A stretch of 64,000 nucleotides of DNA from Candidatus Cohnella colombiensis. GTDB taxonomy: Bacteria > Bacillota > Bacilli > Paenibacillales > Paenibacillaceae. Every line of letters begins with the position of its first letter. Position 1 is the first letter of the stretch. The stretch covers positions 310,001-374,000 of the forward strand of contig CP119317.1 in assembly GCA_029203125.1 (NCBI GenBank), written 5' to 3'. The notes beneath the pieces are model-generated. The model worked only from the letters and a program-made list of their open reading frames with translations, was not told where the DNA came from and did no database searches. This document shows, in pieces, positions 53,447 to 62,665 of the stretch. The translations under genes were made by a program, and so were the position numbers.

Positions 53447-55753
53447 ATGCATCGTTTACTGAATGGTTGGGGTAAAAAGCTGTACAGAGTAAGATGGTTG
53501 ATCGTCGTGTTGTGGATCGCAAGTATGCTGTTTGGGGGCTATGCCTTCGGTAAGCTTACACCATTGTTAAGTGGCGGGGGCTGGGACGTGCCTGGTTCTC
53601 ATTCATTATCAGCGAGCAAGCTGATGAGAACTCAATTCGCAGGCAGATCGGATAGCGCGTTAACACTTGTCGTCAAGGATTCGCAATATGAGGCAGGGTC
53701 ATCAGAATACAATGCAAAGCTTCAACAAATGGTAGATCGAATGAAGACAGAGGAAGGCGTAGTGGATGTGTTCAGTATTTTGGATGCCTCTGAAGGTGTG
53801 CGTGCTGGGATGATTGGTAAAGATCCTACCGTAAGCATTGCCTTCATCGACATGGATATGCCTTACGACTTTCTTATCAACCATACACCTGACTATCAGC
53901 AACGTGTCGTGGAGCAGGCCCAAAGCTTGGGGATTGAAGCCTATCTCGTAGGGACGGCAGCCTTCTGGGGCGAGAGCAGTGTGCAAAGCCAGGAAGGATT
54001 AGCGAAGGCAGAAATGATCGTTTTCCCGCTCATTATTATTATATTACTTATCGTATTTCGTTCCATTGTTGCGACGATTACGCCACTTATTGTTACGATT
54101 GCTTCCGTGCTGGTAGCGATGGGGATCGTTTATCTTGTGGCACAGCAGATTGAACTGTCTGTATTCGTAACAAACTCCACAATGATGTTAGGACTCGGTG
54201 TAGGAATCGATTACTCCCTCTTTATCGTAAGTCGATTCAAGCAGGAGCTTGCGAAAAATGGCAACCAGGTGAGAGAGGCGCTAGCGGTCACGTTGCGTAC
54301 AGCGGGTCATACCGTATTATTCTCAGCGATTACCGTAGTTGCAGCATTGAGCGCGCTCTTCATTGTACCGATTGCAGCGATCAAGGCGATTGCCCTTGGG
54401 GGTATAATTGTTGTAATTGTAGCAGGCTTGGCTAGCTTGTCATTGTTGCCCGCAGTATTGGCTATATTGGGCACACGGATTAATAAAGGGACGATTCCGT
54501 TCTTAAAGCCCCGTGCAAGCGCGAAGGTGAGCGGGTGGAAGAGATGGACGAAATCGATTATGAGTCGTCCTGTGTTATTTTTAGTCATCGCATTAGTCGG
54601 TTTAATTGCACTGGCGATGCCGGCTAAGGAAATGGAGCTCAGTTCACCGGATATTCGTACGCTACCAAGCGATTCTTCCGTTCGTCAAGGCTTCTCGCAT
54701 ATGGAAACTTCATTTGGAGTAGGGGCAACGAGCCCGATCTTCCTTGTCTTTCACAATGAGAACGAAGATTTGACGACACCAAGTGCGTTGGCTCAGTTTG
54801 GGGCTTTAGAGGCAAAAATTATGGAACACCAGTCGATTGTAAGAGTTGCATCAGTATCGAGCTTCTTCCCAGGTATGGACAGCAAAGTAGTGTCAGCGCT
54901 ATTCGCAGCAGGAGAAGGGGCTTTACCAAATGACGTTCAGTTTATGATCGACCGATACATGAGTAAGGATCGACACACGAGTATTATCGAAGTGCAGCTG
55001 GATCAATTCGGATCTAGTGATGTAGGTAGATCGGTGATTGCAGAGCTAAGGGATGAGATGCTTCCGCAAGCGGACTTACCTACAGGGACAACGTTCAGTA
55101 TTGGCGGAGAGACGATGGTCGGTATGGATACATCAGAAGCGATAAAGGACAGCTTGCTGCCATCGCTTGGCATGATGTTGATTTTGATCTTCATTATTTT
55201 AGTCATTACATTCCGGAGTTTGCTGCTACCCCTGAAGGCGATTATCCTTAACCTATTCTCTGTCGCGGCAACTACGGGCGTACTCGTACTCGTGTTTGCG
55301 ATGGGGTACGGTTCGGAAATCTTTGGTGTGGAGGCGAACGGGCATATTGCCCACTTCGTTCCGGTGCTCTTGCTCGCACTATTGTTCGGCCTTAGTACTG
55401 ACTATGAGGTATTCCTGGTGAGTCGTATTAAAGAAGAGTACGATCAGAACGGCGACAATGAAGAGGCAATTCTTGAAGGAATGGAGAAGACAGGTCCGCT
55501 TATAACAGGTGCTGCTGTGCTCATGGTGGCAGTATTCACCGGATTCTCCTTCTCAGGTGTACCGCCAATTCAGATGCTTGGCTTTGGCATGGCGATCGCT
55601 ATTCTCATCGATTCGACGGTTATCCGGATGCTGCTCGTTCCAGTCGCGATGAAGCTAATGGGCAAGTACAATTGGTGGTTTCCAGGTCGCAAGACCGTTA
55701 AGACAATAGAGAAGCAGCCGAGCGGAAAGTCTGAGGGTACGATCCTGCAGTAA
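53447..55753 (+). CDS. MMPL/RND-family transporter (YdfJ-like)
   Basis: 768 residues with the duplicated MMPL layout: a first TM helix, a large extracellular loop (about 40-180), five TM helices (about 185-345), a second TM/loop set (about 370-560) and five more TM helices. Conserved carboxylates in the membrane are seen in GIDYSLFIVSRFKQE and STDYEVFLVSRIKEE, the proton-relay motifs. Family members export lipids, siderophores or drugs by proton antiport. TetR control suggests a stress or drug role. Confidence 0.9.
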   Translation: MHRLLNGWGKKLYRVRWLIVVLWIASMLFGGYAFGKLTPLLSGGGWDVPGSHSLSASKLMRTQFAGRSDSALTLVVKDSQYEAGSSEYNAKLQQMVDRMKTEEGVVDVFSILDASEGVRAGMIGKDPTVSIAFIDMDMPYDFLINHTPDYQQRVVEQAQSLGIEAYLVGTAAFWGESSVQSQEGLAKAEMIVFPLIIIILLIVFRSIVATITPLIVTIASVLVAMGIVYLVAQQIELSVFVTNSTMMLGLGVGIDYSLFIVSRFKQELAKNGNQVREALAVTLRTAGHTVLFSAITVVAALSALFIVPIAAIKAIALGGIIVVIVAGLASLSLLPAVLAILGTRINKGTIPFLKPRASAKVSGWKRWTKSIMSRPVLFLVIALVGLIALAMPAKEMELSSPDIRTLPSDSSVRQGFSHMETSFGVGATSPIFLVFHNENEDLTTPSALAQFGALEAKIMEHQSIVRVASVSSFFPGMDSKVVSALFAAGEGALPNDVQFMIDRYMSKDRHTSIIEVQLDQFGSSDVGRSVIAELRDEMLPQADLPTGTTFSIGGETMVGMDTSEAIKDSLLPSLGMMLILIFIILVITFRSLLLPLKAIILNLFSVAATTGVLVLVFAMGYGSEIFGVEANGHIAHFVPVLLLALLFGLSTDYEVFLVSRIKEEYDQNGDNEEAILEGMEKTGPLITGAAVLMVAVFTGFSFSGVPPIQMLGFGMAIAILIDSTVIRMLLVPVAMKLMGKYNWWFPGRKTVKTIEKQPSGKSEGTILQ

Positions 55754-55785
55754 CGGGACTTTAATAGGTAGGGTATAAATCTAGA

Positions 55786-55820
55786 AGAAGTCGCGCTTAG
55801 GTGAGCGACTTCTTTATTTT
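55786..55820 (+). terminator. Terminator after the MMPL gene
   Basis: AGAAGTCGC pairs with GCGACTTCT around an eleven-base loop containing CTTAGG, followed by TTATTTT. Confidence 0.75.
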
Positions 55821-55888
55821 GATGAGAAGGACATGTGTTATAATTGGATAAGTTTGCAACGATACCACTAGAGAGGGACGAGTCTCGA

Positions 55889-58165
55889 TTGAAGACGTTG
55901 ATCATTGCGGAAAAGCCGGACATGGGCCGGAATATTGCCGCCGTCATTGAGCCGAAGGCGCAAAACAAGCGCTCCTATTTAGAGGGTGAACACTATATTA
56001 TCACCTGGGCGATCGGTCACCTGATTGGATTGGCGGAGCCAGACCTCTACGACGACAAATATAAAAAATGGAGATTCACCGACCTGCCCATTATTCCGGA
56101 CACCTTCAAGCTCCTACCCAACCCGCGCACTGTCGATCAGCTTCAAGTGATTAAGGAGCTTGCGACCCGCAGTAATGAGCTTGTTAATGCGTGTGATGCT
56201 GGGCGAGAAGGGCAACACATTTTTTCTTTGATTCGTGAGCACCTCCACTTACATCAACCCGTAAAACGATTGTGGATTTCGGATTTAACAGCGGAAACGA
56301 TTCGTAAAGGGTTTGACCAATTAAGGGATAACGCGGAGTATGACAATTTGACGCGTGCGGCGCGAGCGCGAAGCGAAGCCGATTGGCTCATTGGAATGAA
56401 TGGTTCCCGAGCATTTACGACAAAGCACAATGAATTGTTGTCTGTTGGCAGAGTTCAAACCCCAGTACTTGCACTTATCTATGATCGTCAGAAGCAAATC
56501 GAAGCGTTCGATTCGTTGAAATTTTATGATATTACAGCGCTGTTCAACCAGCAGGAGACGGCGTATCGGGGTATTTGGCAAGGCGATCGGATCACTGATG
56601 CTGACAAAGCCGAAGCGATTGCGTCGAAGATAAAGGGGAAGTCAGGCACGATTGCGAGCTATGAGGTGAAGGATACGCGTGAATATCCATTCAAGCTCTA
56701 TGATCTAACGCTACTGCAGCGTGAGGCGAATGGGAAGTTCAGCTTCTCTGCGAAAAAGACACTGGATGTAGCGCAGGCGTTATATGAGAAGCATAAAGTG
56801 ATTTCCTATCCGCGGACGAACTCGAACTATGTGAATGAGCAGAACATTCCTGAAATGCACCGAATCTTGGACTCGCTTCGTAGTGCACCGGATTACAGCG
56901 ACTTCGTTCAAAATGCGAATAAACGACTCGTGAACACGAATAACAAAAATGTGTGCAACCCGGCTAAAGTTGAAGATCACCACGCCATTATGCCAACGAT
57001 GAAGAAGCCGCAAGGGCTTAGTCCAGATGAGCGTAAGCTTTATGATTTAATTGTGAAGCGGTTTTTAACCCATTTTTACCCGCCGGCTGAATACAAGGTA
57101 CATACCGTAATGACTGAAGTAGCGCAGGAAATGTTTCGAACGACAGTCAAGCAACTGCTGTCGCTAGGCTGGAAAGTGATCTATGCCGCTGATTCGAGTA
57201 AAGCAACAAAGGAATCGGGTAAAGATTCAAGCAAGGAAGAGGGTGCGAATGCTCAAGAAGAAGAGGAGCAGGAAACGGATGCTCCGTTCGAGCTGAATGC
57301 TACGCTTCCGGTAGCTTGTACCGATGTGGAAGTGAAGGCGAAAGAGACGCAGCCACCAAAGCATTATACCGAGGGTACATTGCTGAAGGCGATGGAGAGT
57401 GCGGGCAAGCAAATTGAGGATGAAGAGCTTCGTGATGCGATGAAGGATTCGGGGCTCGGAACACCAGCGACACGCGCTGCTACGATTGAGCGTTTGAAGC
57501 AGGTCGGCTATGTGGATATGCAGGGCAAAAGAATTATGATTTCGCAAAAAGGGCGCACGGCGATTGAGCTCATTCGCGGAGCAGGGGTGCAATTGCTTAC
57601 TTCGCCGGAGATGACGGGACAGTGGGAGCGGAGATTGACGGAGATTTCGCGTGGACAAGCTTCTGCGGACACGTTCATGAGCAATGTGAAGAGATTCACT
57701 TGTTTGATTATCGAAAAAGTGAATCATCAACGTCCAGCGCAGAAAAATGCTTTTGCGAAGGCGGAGCCACCAGCTAAGGAAGCGAGATCCAGCAAAAAGT
57801 ATAGTGCAAATACTGCTATCGAAAGCCGTGCTAAGAGTACGGCAAAGAAGACCGCCAAAACTGCAACAGATAACTCTGATAGCACATCGCCAACTGTCAT
57901 CGGAAGCTGTCCAAGACCGGGCTGTGGAGGCCATATTTTCATGGGACGCAAGGGCTATGGCTGTAGCAATTACCGTTCAGGCTGCGGTTTTGTCATATGG
58001 AAAGATAGCTTGAATCGTAGCCTCACGGATGCGATGGTCAAAGGCTTGATCGAGAAAGGCAAGACGAGCAAGCTCAAGTTTAAGTCAGATAACGGTGAAG
58101 GGTACGAAGCTCGCATCGTGCTACACGATCGTACGACGGGCGAACTTGCACTGGACAAGGAATGA
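55889..58165 (+). CDS. topB: DNA topoisomerase III
   Basis: The start is TTG 55889, giving MKTLIIAEKPDMGRNIA; the longer frame from 55844 lacks the family start. 758 residues. TOPRIM motif NACDAGREGQHIF, the active-site tyrosine in VISYPRTNSNYV, and a C-terminal zinc ribbon (CPRPGCGGHIF..CSNYRSGCGF) are present. A Lys/Ala/Ser-rich linker (about 615-680) precedes the ribbon. It decatenates and relaxes negatively supercoiled DNA by single-strand passage. An IF-3 paralogue follows 31 bases downstream. Confidence 0.9.
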   Translation: MKTLIIAEKPDMGRNIAAVIEPKAQNKRSYLEGEHYIITWAIGHLIGLAEPDLYDDKYKKWRFTDLPIIPDTFKLLPNPRTVDQLQVIKELATRSNELVNACDAGREGQHIFSLIREHLHLHQPVKRLWISDLTAETIRKGFDQLRDNAEYDNLTRAARARSEADWLIGMNGSRAFTTKHNELLSVGRVQTPVLALIYDRQKQIEAFDSLKFYDITALFNQQETAYRGIWQGDRITDADKAEAIASKIKGKSGTIASYEVKDTREYPFKLYDLTLLQREANGKFSFSAKKTLDVAQALYEKHKVISYPRTNSNYVNEQNIPEMHRILDSLRSAPDYSDFVQNANKRLVNTNNKNVCNPAKVEDHHAIMPTMKKPQGLSPDERKLYDLIVKRFLTHFYPPAEYKVHTVMTEVAQEMFRTTVKQLLSLGWKVIYAADSSKATKESGKDSSKEEGANAQEEEEQETDAPFELNATLPVACTDVEVKAKETQPPKHYTEGTLLKAMESAGKQIEDEELRDAMKDSGLGTPATRAATIERLKQVGYVDMQGKRIMISQKGRTAIELIRGAGVQLLTSPEMTGQWERRLTEISRGQASADTFMSNVKRFTCLIIEKVNHQRPAQKNAFAKAEPPAKEARSSKKYSANTAIESRAKSTAKKTAKTATDNSDSTSPTVIGSCPRPGCGGHIFMGRKGYGCSNYRSGCGFVIWKDSLNRSLTDAMVKGLIEKGKTSKLKFKSDNGEGYEARIVLHDRTTGELALDKE

Positions 58166-58196
58166 AGCCTAAGAGGAGCAAGAGGTGCAACTTTAG

Positions 58197-58679
58197 ATGA
58201 TATTGATTAATGAACAGATCGGGGCTTCCGAAGTGCAACTAACGGGCATTCATGGCGAAGACCTAGGAGTAGTGTCCAAAGTAGAAGCTTTGGCAATGGC
58301 TCGCAAGCTCAAGCTTGATCTCGTCTGCACTTCGATTTTCAGCAGTCCACCCCTATGCAAGCTAATGGGGCGCGGAACGGCGAAGCAGGCTATAGCGAAG
58401 AAGCAGAAGAGAGATCAGGGACAGCCTGCAAAGGTGAAGGAAATGAGGCTTACAGTCCATATTGAAGATCATGACTACGAGACAAAGCTGCGTCAGGCAG
58501 AGAAGCTGCTGACCGCAGGGAATGCTGTGCAATTTGTCGTTCGCATTCAGGGCAAGGAAGGACCGCAAGCAAAGGAGCTGCTAGAACGGTTACTCAAGGA
58601 TCTAGCAGAGTGTGGCAAGAAGGAGACGGGAATCCAATTAAGCGGTAAGCAAGCGACTATAAAAGTGGATCCGATCTAG
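58197..58679 (+). CDS. Stand-alone translation initiation factor IF-3 paralogue
   Basis: 160 residues with both IF-3 domains. N-domain: LINEQIGASEVQLTGIHGEDLGVVSKVEALAMA, with the DLV..A.F.PPLCKLM hinge sequence. C-domain: KEMRLTVHIEDHDYETKLRQAEKLL. It diverges from usual IF-3 (no KFRYEQ; GRGTAKQAI instead). It lies after topB, not in the normal infC-rpmI-rplT operon; no ribosomal genes are near. It may bind 30S subunits under special conditions, or be a regulator. Family membership is firm; the function as a true initiation factor is not. Confidence 0.8.
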   Translation: MILINEQIGASEVQLTGIHGEDLGVVSKVEALAMARKLKLDLVCTSIFSSPPLCKLMGRGTAKQAIAKKQKRDQGQPAKVKEMRLTVHIEDHDYETKLRQAEKLLTAGNAVQFVVRIQGKEGPQAKELLERLLKDLAECGKKETGIQLSGKQATIKVDPI

Positions 58680-58820
58680 TTGCTAACAGATCAGTAAGGT
58701 ATCCTTTTTTTGATTGTCTTCGCCAAGCTTCACTTGCGTCTATGGACGCCTAATACGAGGTTACTTGAGCAGATTTTTTTGGAATCAGCATATGCCGTTA
58801 ACATCTTCTGTAGAATACGT

Positions 58821-58849
58821 TTGCAATTTCAATTTGAACCTGATATGAT
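58821..58849 (+). promoter_or_regulatory. Promoter of the cold-shock gene
   Basis: TTGCAA (58821-58826), exactly 17 bases, TATGAT (58844-58849). This predicts a leader of about 130 bases before the ATG at 58990. Confidence 0.6.
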
Positions 58850-58879
58850 AAGTAGTATCGAAATCGTGACCTGAATTCA

Positions 58880-58953
58880 CACTGCGGAAGGGGTTATTAT
58901 TTTGAAATACCCCCGGATGTTAGTGTGGATTTTTTATTCGTACGAATAAAAAA
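58880..58953 (+). promoter_or_regulatory. Structured 5' leader of the cold-shock gene
   Basis: CACACT (about 58880) pairs with AGTGTG (about 58922), enclosing GGGGTTATT/AATACCCC. Next a perfect 24-base palindrome (58930-58953: six T, ATTCGTACGAAT, six A). The T-run after the first stem could give temperature- or attenuation-type control. The 310-base gap before the gene otherwise shows nothing coding. Confidence 0.55.
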
Positions 58954-58989
58954 GTTCATGAGGCAATTGGAGTTGGAGGTGAATTTATA

Positions 58990-59190
58990 ATGGCATTGGG
59001 AACAGTTAAATGGTTTAACGCGGACAAAGGCTTCGGTTTCATCGAGGTTGAAGGTGGTAACGACGTGTTCGTACACTTCAGCGCTATCACAGGTGAAGGC
59101 TTCAAAACTTTGGACGAAGGCCAACGCGTTGAGTTCAACGTAGTTCAAGGCAACCGCGGTCCACAAGCAGAAAACGTTGTGAAGCTGTAA
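58990..59190 (+). CDS. Cold-shock protein (CspA/CspD family)
   Basis: 66 residues, a single cold-shock domain. The RNA-binding motifs KGFGFIEV (RNP1) and VFVHFSAI (RNP2) are intact, as is the MALGTVKWFNADKG start. It binds single-stranded RNA/DNA and melts structure as an RNA chaperone. The long folded leader and a strong terminator (59200-59237) make a single-gene unit with a very rich codon bias toward translation-optimised codons (AAC, GGT, GAA, GTT). Confidence 0.9.
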   Translation: MALGTVKWFNADKGFGFIEVEGGNDVFVHFSAITGEGFKTLDEGQRVEFNVVQGNRGPQAENVVKL

Positions 59191-59199
59191 GCTTCTCAC

Positions 59200-59237
59200 A
59201 AAAGTACCCTTAACTATCGTTGAGGGTACTTTTTTTG
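59200..59237 (+). terminator. Terminator after the cold-shock gene
   Basis: AAAAGTACCCTTAAC pairs with GTTGAGGGTACTTTT around a four-base loop, followed by T-run. Confidence 0.9.
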
Positions 59238-59449
59238 TTATAAAGAATTTATTATTTTCACACTTATCATTGTCTGATACACCAAGCTAAATCGTCACAC
59301 CTCACGAGAGGAAGCTCCAAGTCGCAAAAAATCCCAACCAATAGAGAAAATATCTAAATACAATTTTACATAGTGAGCGCTATACTCTTCTTCTTTACCC
59401 TATATTTACCGATATATAGAGTAGAACCTATTATTAGGGGGTGTGCGCA

Positions 59450-59998
59450 ATGGCTAATCCTAAAATTATTGTGTTCACAGGAACGAGTGGCTCAGGCCGC
59501 AAGACAGTTGCTCGTCGAGTAGGTGCGAAGCTAGGGTGGGGGCATGTCTTATCTTGCACAACACGTCCAGTTCGCAATCCTAGTCAGCCTGATGGAGACT
59601 ACAACTATATGTCAGAGCAGCAGTTTGCTGAAGCGGATGAGAATGGCCAATTCGTGCAAACGGTAGTTATTGATAAGCACAAGTATGGGATCAGACACGA
59701 GGATCTGTTGGCAGCAATGAGCAATGGACAACATGTCTATGTTATCCTCAACCGAGACGGTGCCGATGCATTTAAACGGAAATATGGTGATCAGGTCATT
59801 CGCCTGTTCATCTATGTGGACAAGCAAACCGTTCGCGAGCGGTTGGAGACGAAAGGGATGGCCTACGAGGTCGTTGAAAATTATCTCGAGCACTACATGG
59901 ATGAGGTAACTTACCGTCGACAATGTGAGCATGTGGTTGAAAATGTGGAGCTAGGACGTACGATTGAACAGATAAGTCAGCTTAAGCTATCCAATTAG
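59450..59998 (+). CDS. Guanylate-kinase-like protein with altered P-loop
   Basis: I start at ATG 59450 eight bases after AGGGGG. 182 residues. The guanylate kinase fold is clear: SCTTRPVRNPSQPDGDYNYMSEQQF (GMP-binding region) and later VDKQTVRERLETKGM (lid). The P-loop reads GTSGSGRKTV, so the usual Walker A lysine position holds arginine, and lysine is one residue later. A true housekeeping Gmk has GPSGxGKG/ST. This may be a paralogue with reduced or different activity. It is flanked by its own terminator and no operon partner. Confidence 0.75.
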   Translation: MANPKIIVFTGTSGSGRKTVARRVGAKLGWGHVLSCTTRPVRNPSQPDGDYNYMSEQQFAEADENGQFVQTVVIDKHKYGIRHEDLLAAMSNGQHVYVILNRDGADAFKRKYGDQVIRLFIYVDKQTVRERLETKGMAYEVVENYLEHYMDEVTYRRQCEHVVENVELGRTIEQISQLKLSN

Positions 59999-60014
59999 TT
60001 CGTAGGAATATATA

Positions 60015-60045
60015 CAAAAAAGCTGCGCTATTGCGCGGCTTTTTG
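60015..60045. terminator. Bidirectional terminator between the kinase-like gene and fhuF-like gene
   Basis: AAAAAAGCTGCGC pairs with GCGCGGCTTTTT. It lies between convergent genes, overlapping the last codons of the FhuF-like gene. Confidence 0.8.
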
Positions 60046-60840
60046 TGCTTCTTTAGCTACTAGCTCGGCTTCGATCTGTGCACGCTTTTCAGCCCGATCA
60101 TCCTCTTTCAATCGTGGACAATTATAACATTTCACGCCGTTGTCTCGTTTATCATATAAACAGCATGCCGAACGAACCATGATTTGCTTACCAGGATCAT
60201 AGGGATTGTCGATGAAACGCGGTGAGTGCTGGAACGGATTTTTGCGCTTACGGTTGAAGCATTGTGCGGGCAATGTCTCCAGCAGTGTAAAGTCTTCATC
60301 TAGACGTTGTAATGGGAGATCCGGTGGGAGGTTCTCACGAAAATAATTCATCACATAAGCAGTCCGCGTCCCGAACTGATTCCAGATTAGATTCGGTTTT
60401 AAGCCTGCGACTGCTGTAATATGCTCAATGATCGGGTTAAAGTGTTGCTCAAAGTATTGGTTCCATTCAGTGATGACGGCATCCGCTCTATTTTCCATCA
60501 TGAGGTTTGTCCAACGAACATGATGTATCTTGAAAACAATATTCGGATAACCGTTGTGACACTCGATTTGAATCGTTAGATTGGATGGAGAGAGGTCAAG
60601 GATACGGTCATATTGGGACATGACGACCTGCTTCGTTACAGCAATTCCCAAAAAGGCCAATCCTGTGAACGATACAGCAAGCTCTAATCCGATCCCGCGA
60701 ACGAGCTCTTTCCCCTTCTGGAGAAACTGTAGCATCTTCGCTTCAGATTCCAGCAGTTCGTTTAACGGTACGGAGATTTCAGGCGCTTCTGCACCATTCG
60801 TTGAAATATGAAATAAACGTTCAAAGAGTGAAAGATCCAT
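60028..60840 (-). CDS. FhuF-like ferric-siderophore reductase
   Basis: I start at ATG 60840 with GAGGCG upstream; the longer frame begins within the Fur box. 270 residues. The C-terminal [2Fe-2S] motif is RSACCLYDKRDNGVKCYNCP, the C-C-x10-C-x2-C layout specific to FhuF. The central domain resembles the IucA/FhuF reductase fold. It reduces ferric siderophores in the cytoplasm to free iron. The Fur box 19 bases before the start fits iron-starvation induction. Confidence 0.85.
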   Translation of the reverse strand: MDLSLFERLFHISTNGAEAPEISVPLNELLESEAKMLQFLQKGKELVRGIGLELAVSFTGLAFLGIAVTKQVVMSQYDRILDLSPSNLTIQIECHNGYPNIVFKIHHVRWTNLMMENRADAVITEWNQYFEQHFNPIIEHITAVAGLKPNLIWNQFGTRTAYVMNYFRENLPPDLPLQRLDEDFTLLETLPAQCFNRKRKNPFQHSPRFIDNPYDPGKQIMVRSACCLYDKRDNGVKCYNCPRLKEDDRAEKRAQIEAELVAKEAQKAAQ

Positions 60841-60858
60841 TTGCTTCGCCTCATGTTC

Positions 60859-60877
60859 AATAATGATAATCATTATC
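60859..60877. promoter_or_regulatory. Fur box
   Basis: AATAATGATAATCATTATC matches the Fur consensus GATAATGATAATCATTATC at 18 of 19 positions. It lies directly before the FhuF-like gene. Confidence 0.85.
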
Positions 60878-61045
60878 ACATTATAACCTAACAATAGTGT
60901 GAAATGCGACGGATGTCAACATCGGACGACGTTGAGAGAGGGAGATAAGAAAAATAAAGGTTGTCTAAAAAACAATAAGAAATAGCGGACGAAGTAGGAA
61001 GATAGGAGTATAATAAGAAGGTTAATTTAGAAAGGCGGGAGTTCG

Positions 61046-62254
61046 TTGTCGTGGTTAAAGGGGAAAATATCACCGCTTAATGCTGTGGTATGGACGCAAT
61101 TTCTTAGTGCTTTTTCGGATAACTTAAATTTCTTCCTGATTGTCGGAATTGTGAAACGGCAAGGGGCGGCAGATATTGACGGTACAGTCACTTATATTCA
61201 GATGGCTGTGTTGTTCGCTTATGTTGTGCTTGCACCACTCGTCGGTGCTTTTGCAGATAAGAAGGCGAAGGCTCATGTATTGCTGTTAGGGAATATGTTC
61301 AAGACGATCGGCATATTATTGCTGTTATTCGGCGTTCCGCCGATTATCTGTTACTTCTTCGTTGGAGTAGGCGCTGTTGTCTATTCTCCAGGGAAATATG
61401 GGATTTTGTCGGAATTGACGAGCAATGAACGGGAGCTGCTGCGAGCGAATGCGATGGTTGAAGGCTCTACGATCTTTGCGATTCTTGCGGGGACAGTTGC
61501 AGGGGGATTACTTGCAGTGCGTTCAGACTTGCCTGCGATTATTGTCTGCTTATTGATTTATGCATTATCACTATTTATGACGTTGTTAGTGCCGGCTAAG
61601 GCAGGTAACCCTAATATTCAATATCGAGCGGCTGCAGGACAATTTTTCCGAGATTTGATTACGCTATTTCGCAATGCGCGTAGTCGCTTTTCGCTCATTG
61701 GAACAGGAGCGTTCTGGTTAACCGCTTCTGTACTTCGGATTGCGCTAATCGCATGGTTGCCATTAAATCTTGGAATTGAAGATACAGACCAGCAATCCAT
61801 GATCATTGGCGCAACAGCCTTAGGAGTCGTGCTGAGTGCATTCATGACTCCTAAGTTCGTGCCGGAAGGAAAGCTTCATCGAGGTTATTTTTTTGGAATT
61901 GCGATGGTACTCGCAGTGATGTCGGCCAACTTCACAAGTAATGTATGGGTTACGGTGACGCTGCTGTTCATAACAGGGGTTATGGGAGGAATCTTCCTCA
62001 TTCCGCTTAATACGATGCTGCAGGAGGAAGGTAAGGACATCGTTGGACCGGGTCGAACGATTGCTGTACAAAACTTCGTGGAAAATTTCTTAACGGTGGG
62101 CGGGCTTTTCATATACCTGATGATGCGTGAGATGAAAGTTCCCGTGAACTCATCTGTTATCGGCATCGGGGTTGTTCTGACCTTGTTCATGCTTTACCTC
62201 GCAACGCAAGTTCGCAAAGTGCGTGCGAGTAGTTCTACTCGCGCAAAGCAATGA
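61046..62254 (+). CDS. lplT: Lysophospholipid transporter, LplT-type MFS
   Basis: TTG start at 61046 (MSWLKGKISPLNAVVWTQFLSAFSDNLN) after an AAAGGCGGGAG site. 402 residues, 12 membrane segments. The sequence SAFSDNLNFFLIV and VVYSPGKYGILSELTSNERELLRANAMVEGSTI are typical of LplT. It flips lysophospholipids inward for re-acylation. In many genomes lplT is joined to aas; here no acyltransferase is adjacent. The last 20 bases overlap the convergent gene at 62235. Confidence 0.8.
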   Translation: MSWLKGKISPLNAVVWTQFLSAFSDNLNFFLIVGIVKRQGAADIDGTVTYIQMAVLFAYVVLAPLVGAFADKKAKAHVLLLGNMFKTIGILLLLFGVPPIICYFFVGVGAVVYSPGKYGILSELTSNERELLRANAMVEGSTIFAILAGTVAGGLLAVRSDLPAIIVCLLIYALSLFMTLLVPAKAGNPNIQYRAAAGQFFRDLITLFRNARSRFSLIGTGAFWLTASVLRIALIAWLPLNLGIEDTDQQSMIIGATALGVVLSAFMTPKFVPEGKLHRGYFFGIAMVLAVMSANFTSNVWVTVTLLFITGVMGGIFLIPLNTMLQEEGKDIVGPGRTIAVQNFVENFLTVGGLFIYLMMREMKVPVNSSVIGIGVVLTLFMLYLATQVRKVRASSSTRAKQ

Positions 62255-62531
62255 TGTGAATAAGCTGCTCACTCGCAGTTACTCGAATTAAGCTTCGGCT
62301 CGGGTCGTATTCTGCTGTTCCTGAGCCGATTACCGCAGTGTTCTCTGCTCCGAGCATGTAAAATAAATCATCTGCAAGCGTGCGGACGCATACCTCTTGC
62401 TCTTCTTTTTGCAACGCATCCCATTCTACTTGCTCCATTTCGAATGCTTCATAGAATTGTGGGACTGTTAATAGTGCGCGAGATAAGTCGTCTAGTATGT
62501 GATCGTAGTCTCTAGTGTAGCGAATTGCCAT
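62235..62531 (-). CDS. Small unknown protein overlapping lplT end
   Basis: 98 residues, acidic, helical start (MAIRYTRDYDHILDDLSRAL) and a beta-rich C-terminus (DPSRSLIRVTASEQLIHIIAL). No signal peptide or membrane segment. The start has an AAAGGATG-type ribosome site. It ends tail-to-tail with lplT, overlapping by 20 bases. I do not recognise a family; the frame and ribosome site support a real gene. Confidence 0.6.
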   Translation of the reverse strand: MAIRYTRDYDHILDDLSRALLTVPQFYEAFEMEQVEWDALQKEEQEVCVRTLADDLFYMLGAENTAVIGSGTAEYDPSRSLIRVTASEQLIHIIALRE

Positions 62532-62665
62532 GCTGTCACATCCTTTCTTATCGTTACATTATACGTGACATCGATTTCTTAGCCAACCTTTAGGGTGGAA
62601 AAGGAGCAATACTTTTACACTGCGCTTACATTCGGTATAATGAATAGGTTATGGAGGTGAGAAAG

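Noticed and set aside
57227..57934. 235-codon minus-strand frame in topB
   Set aside because: It lies opposite the intact topoisomerase reading frame and has an Arg/Ser/Leu-rich, non-protein-like composition.
60841..60894. Longer start for the FhuF-like gene
   Set aside because: It would place the Fur box within the coding sequence and lacks a ribosome site; the ATG at 60840 is better.
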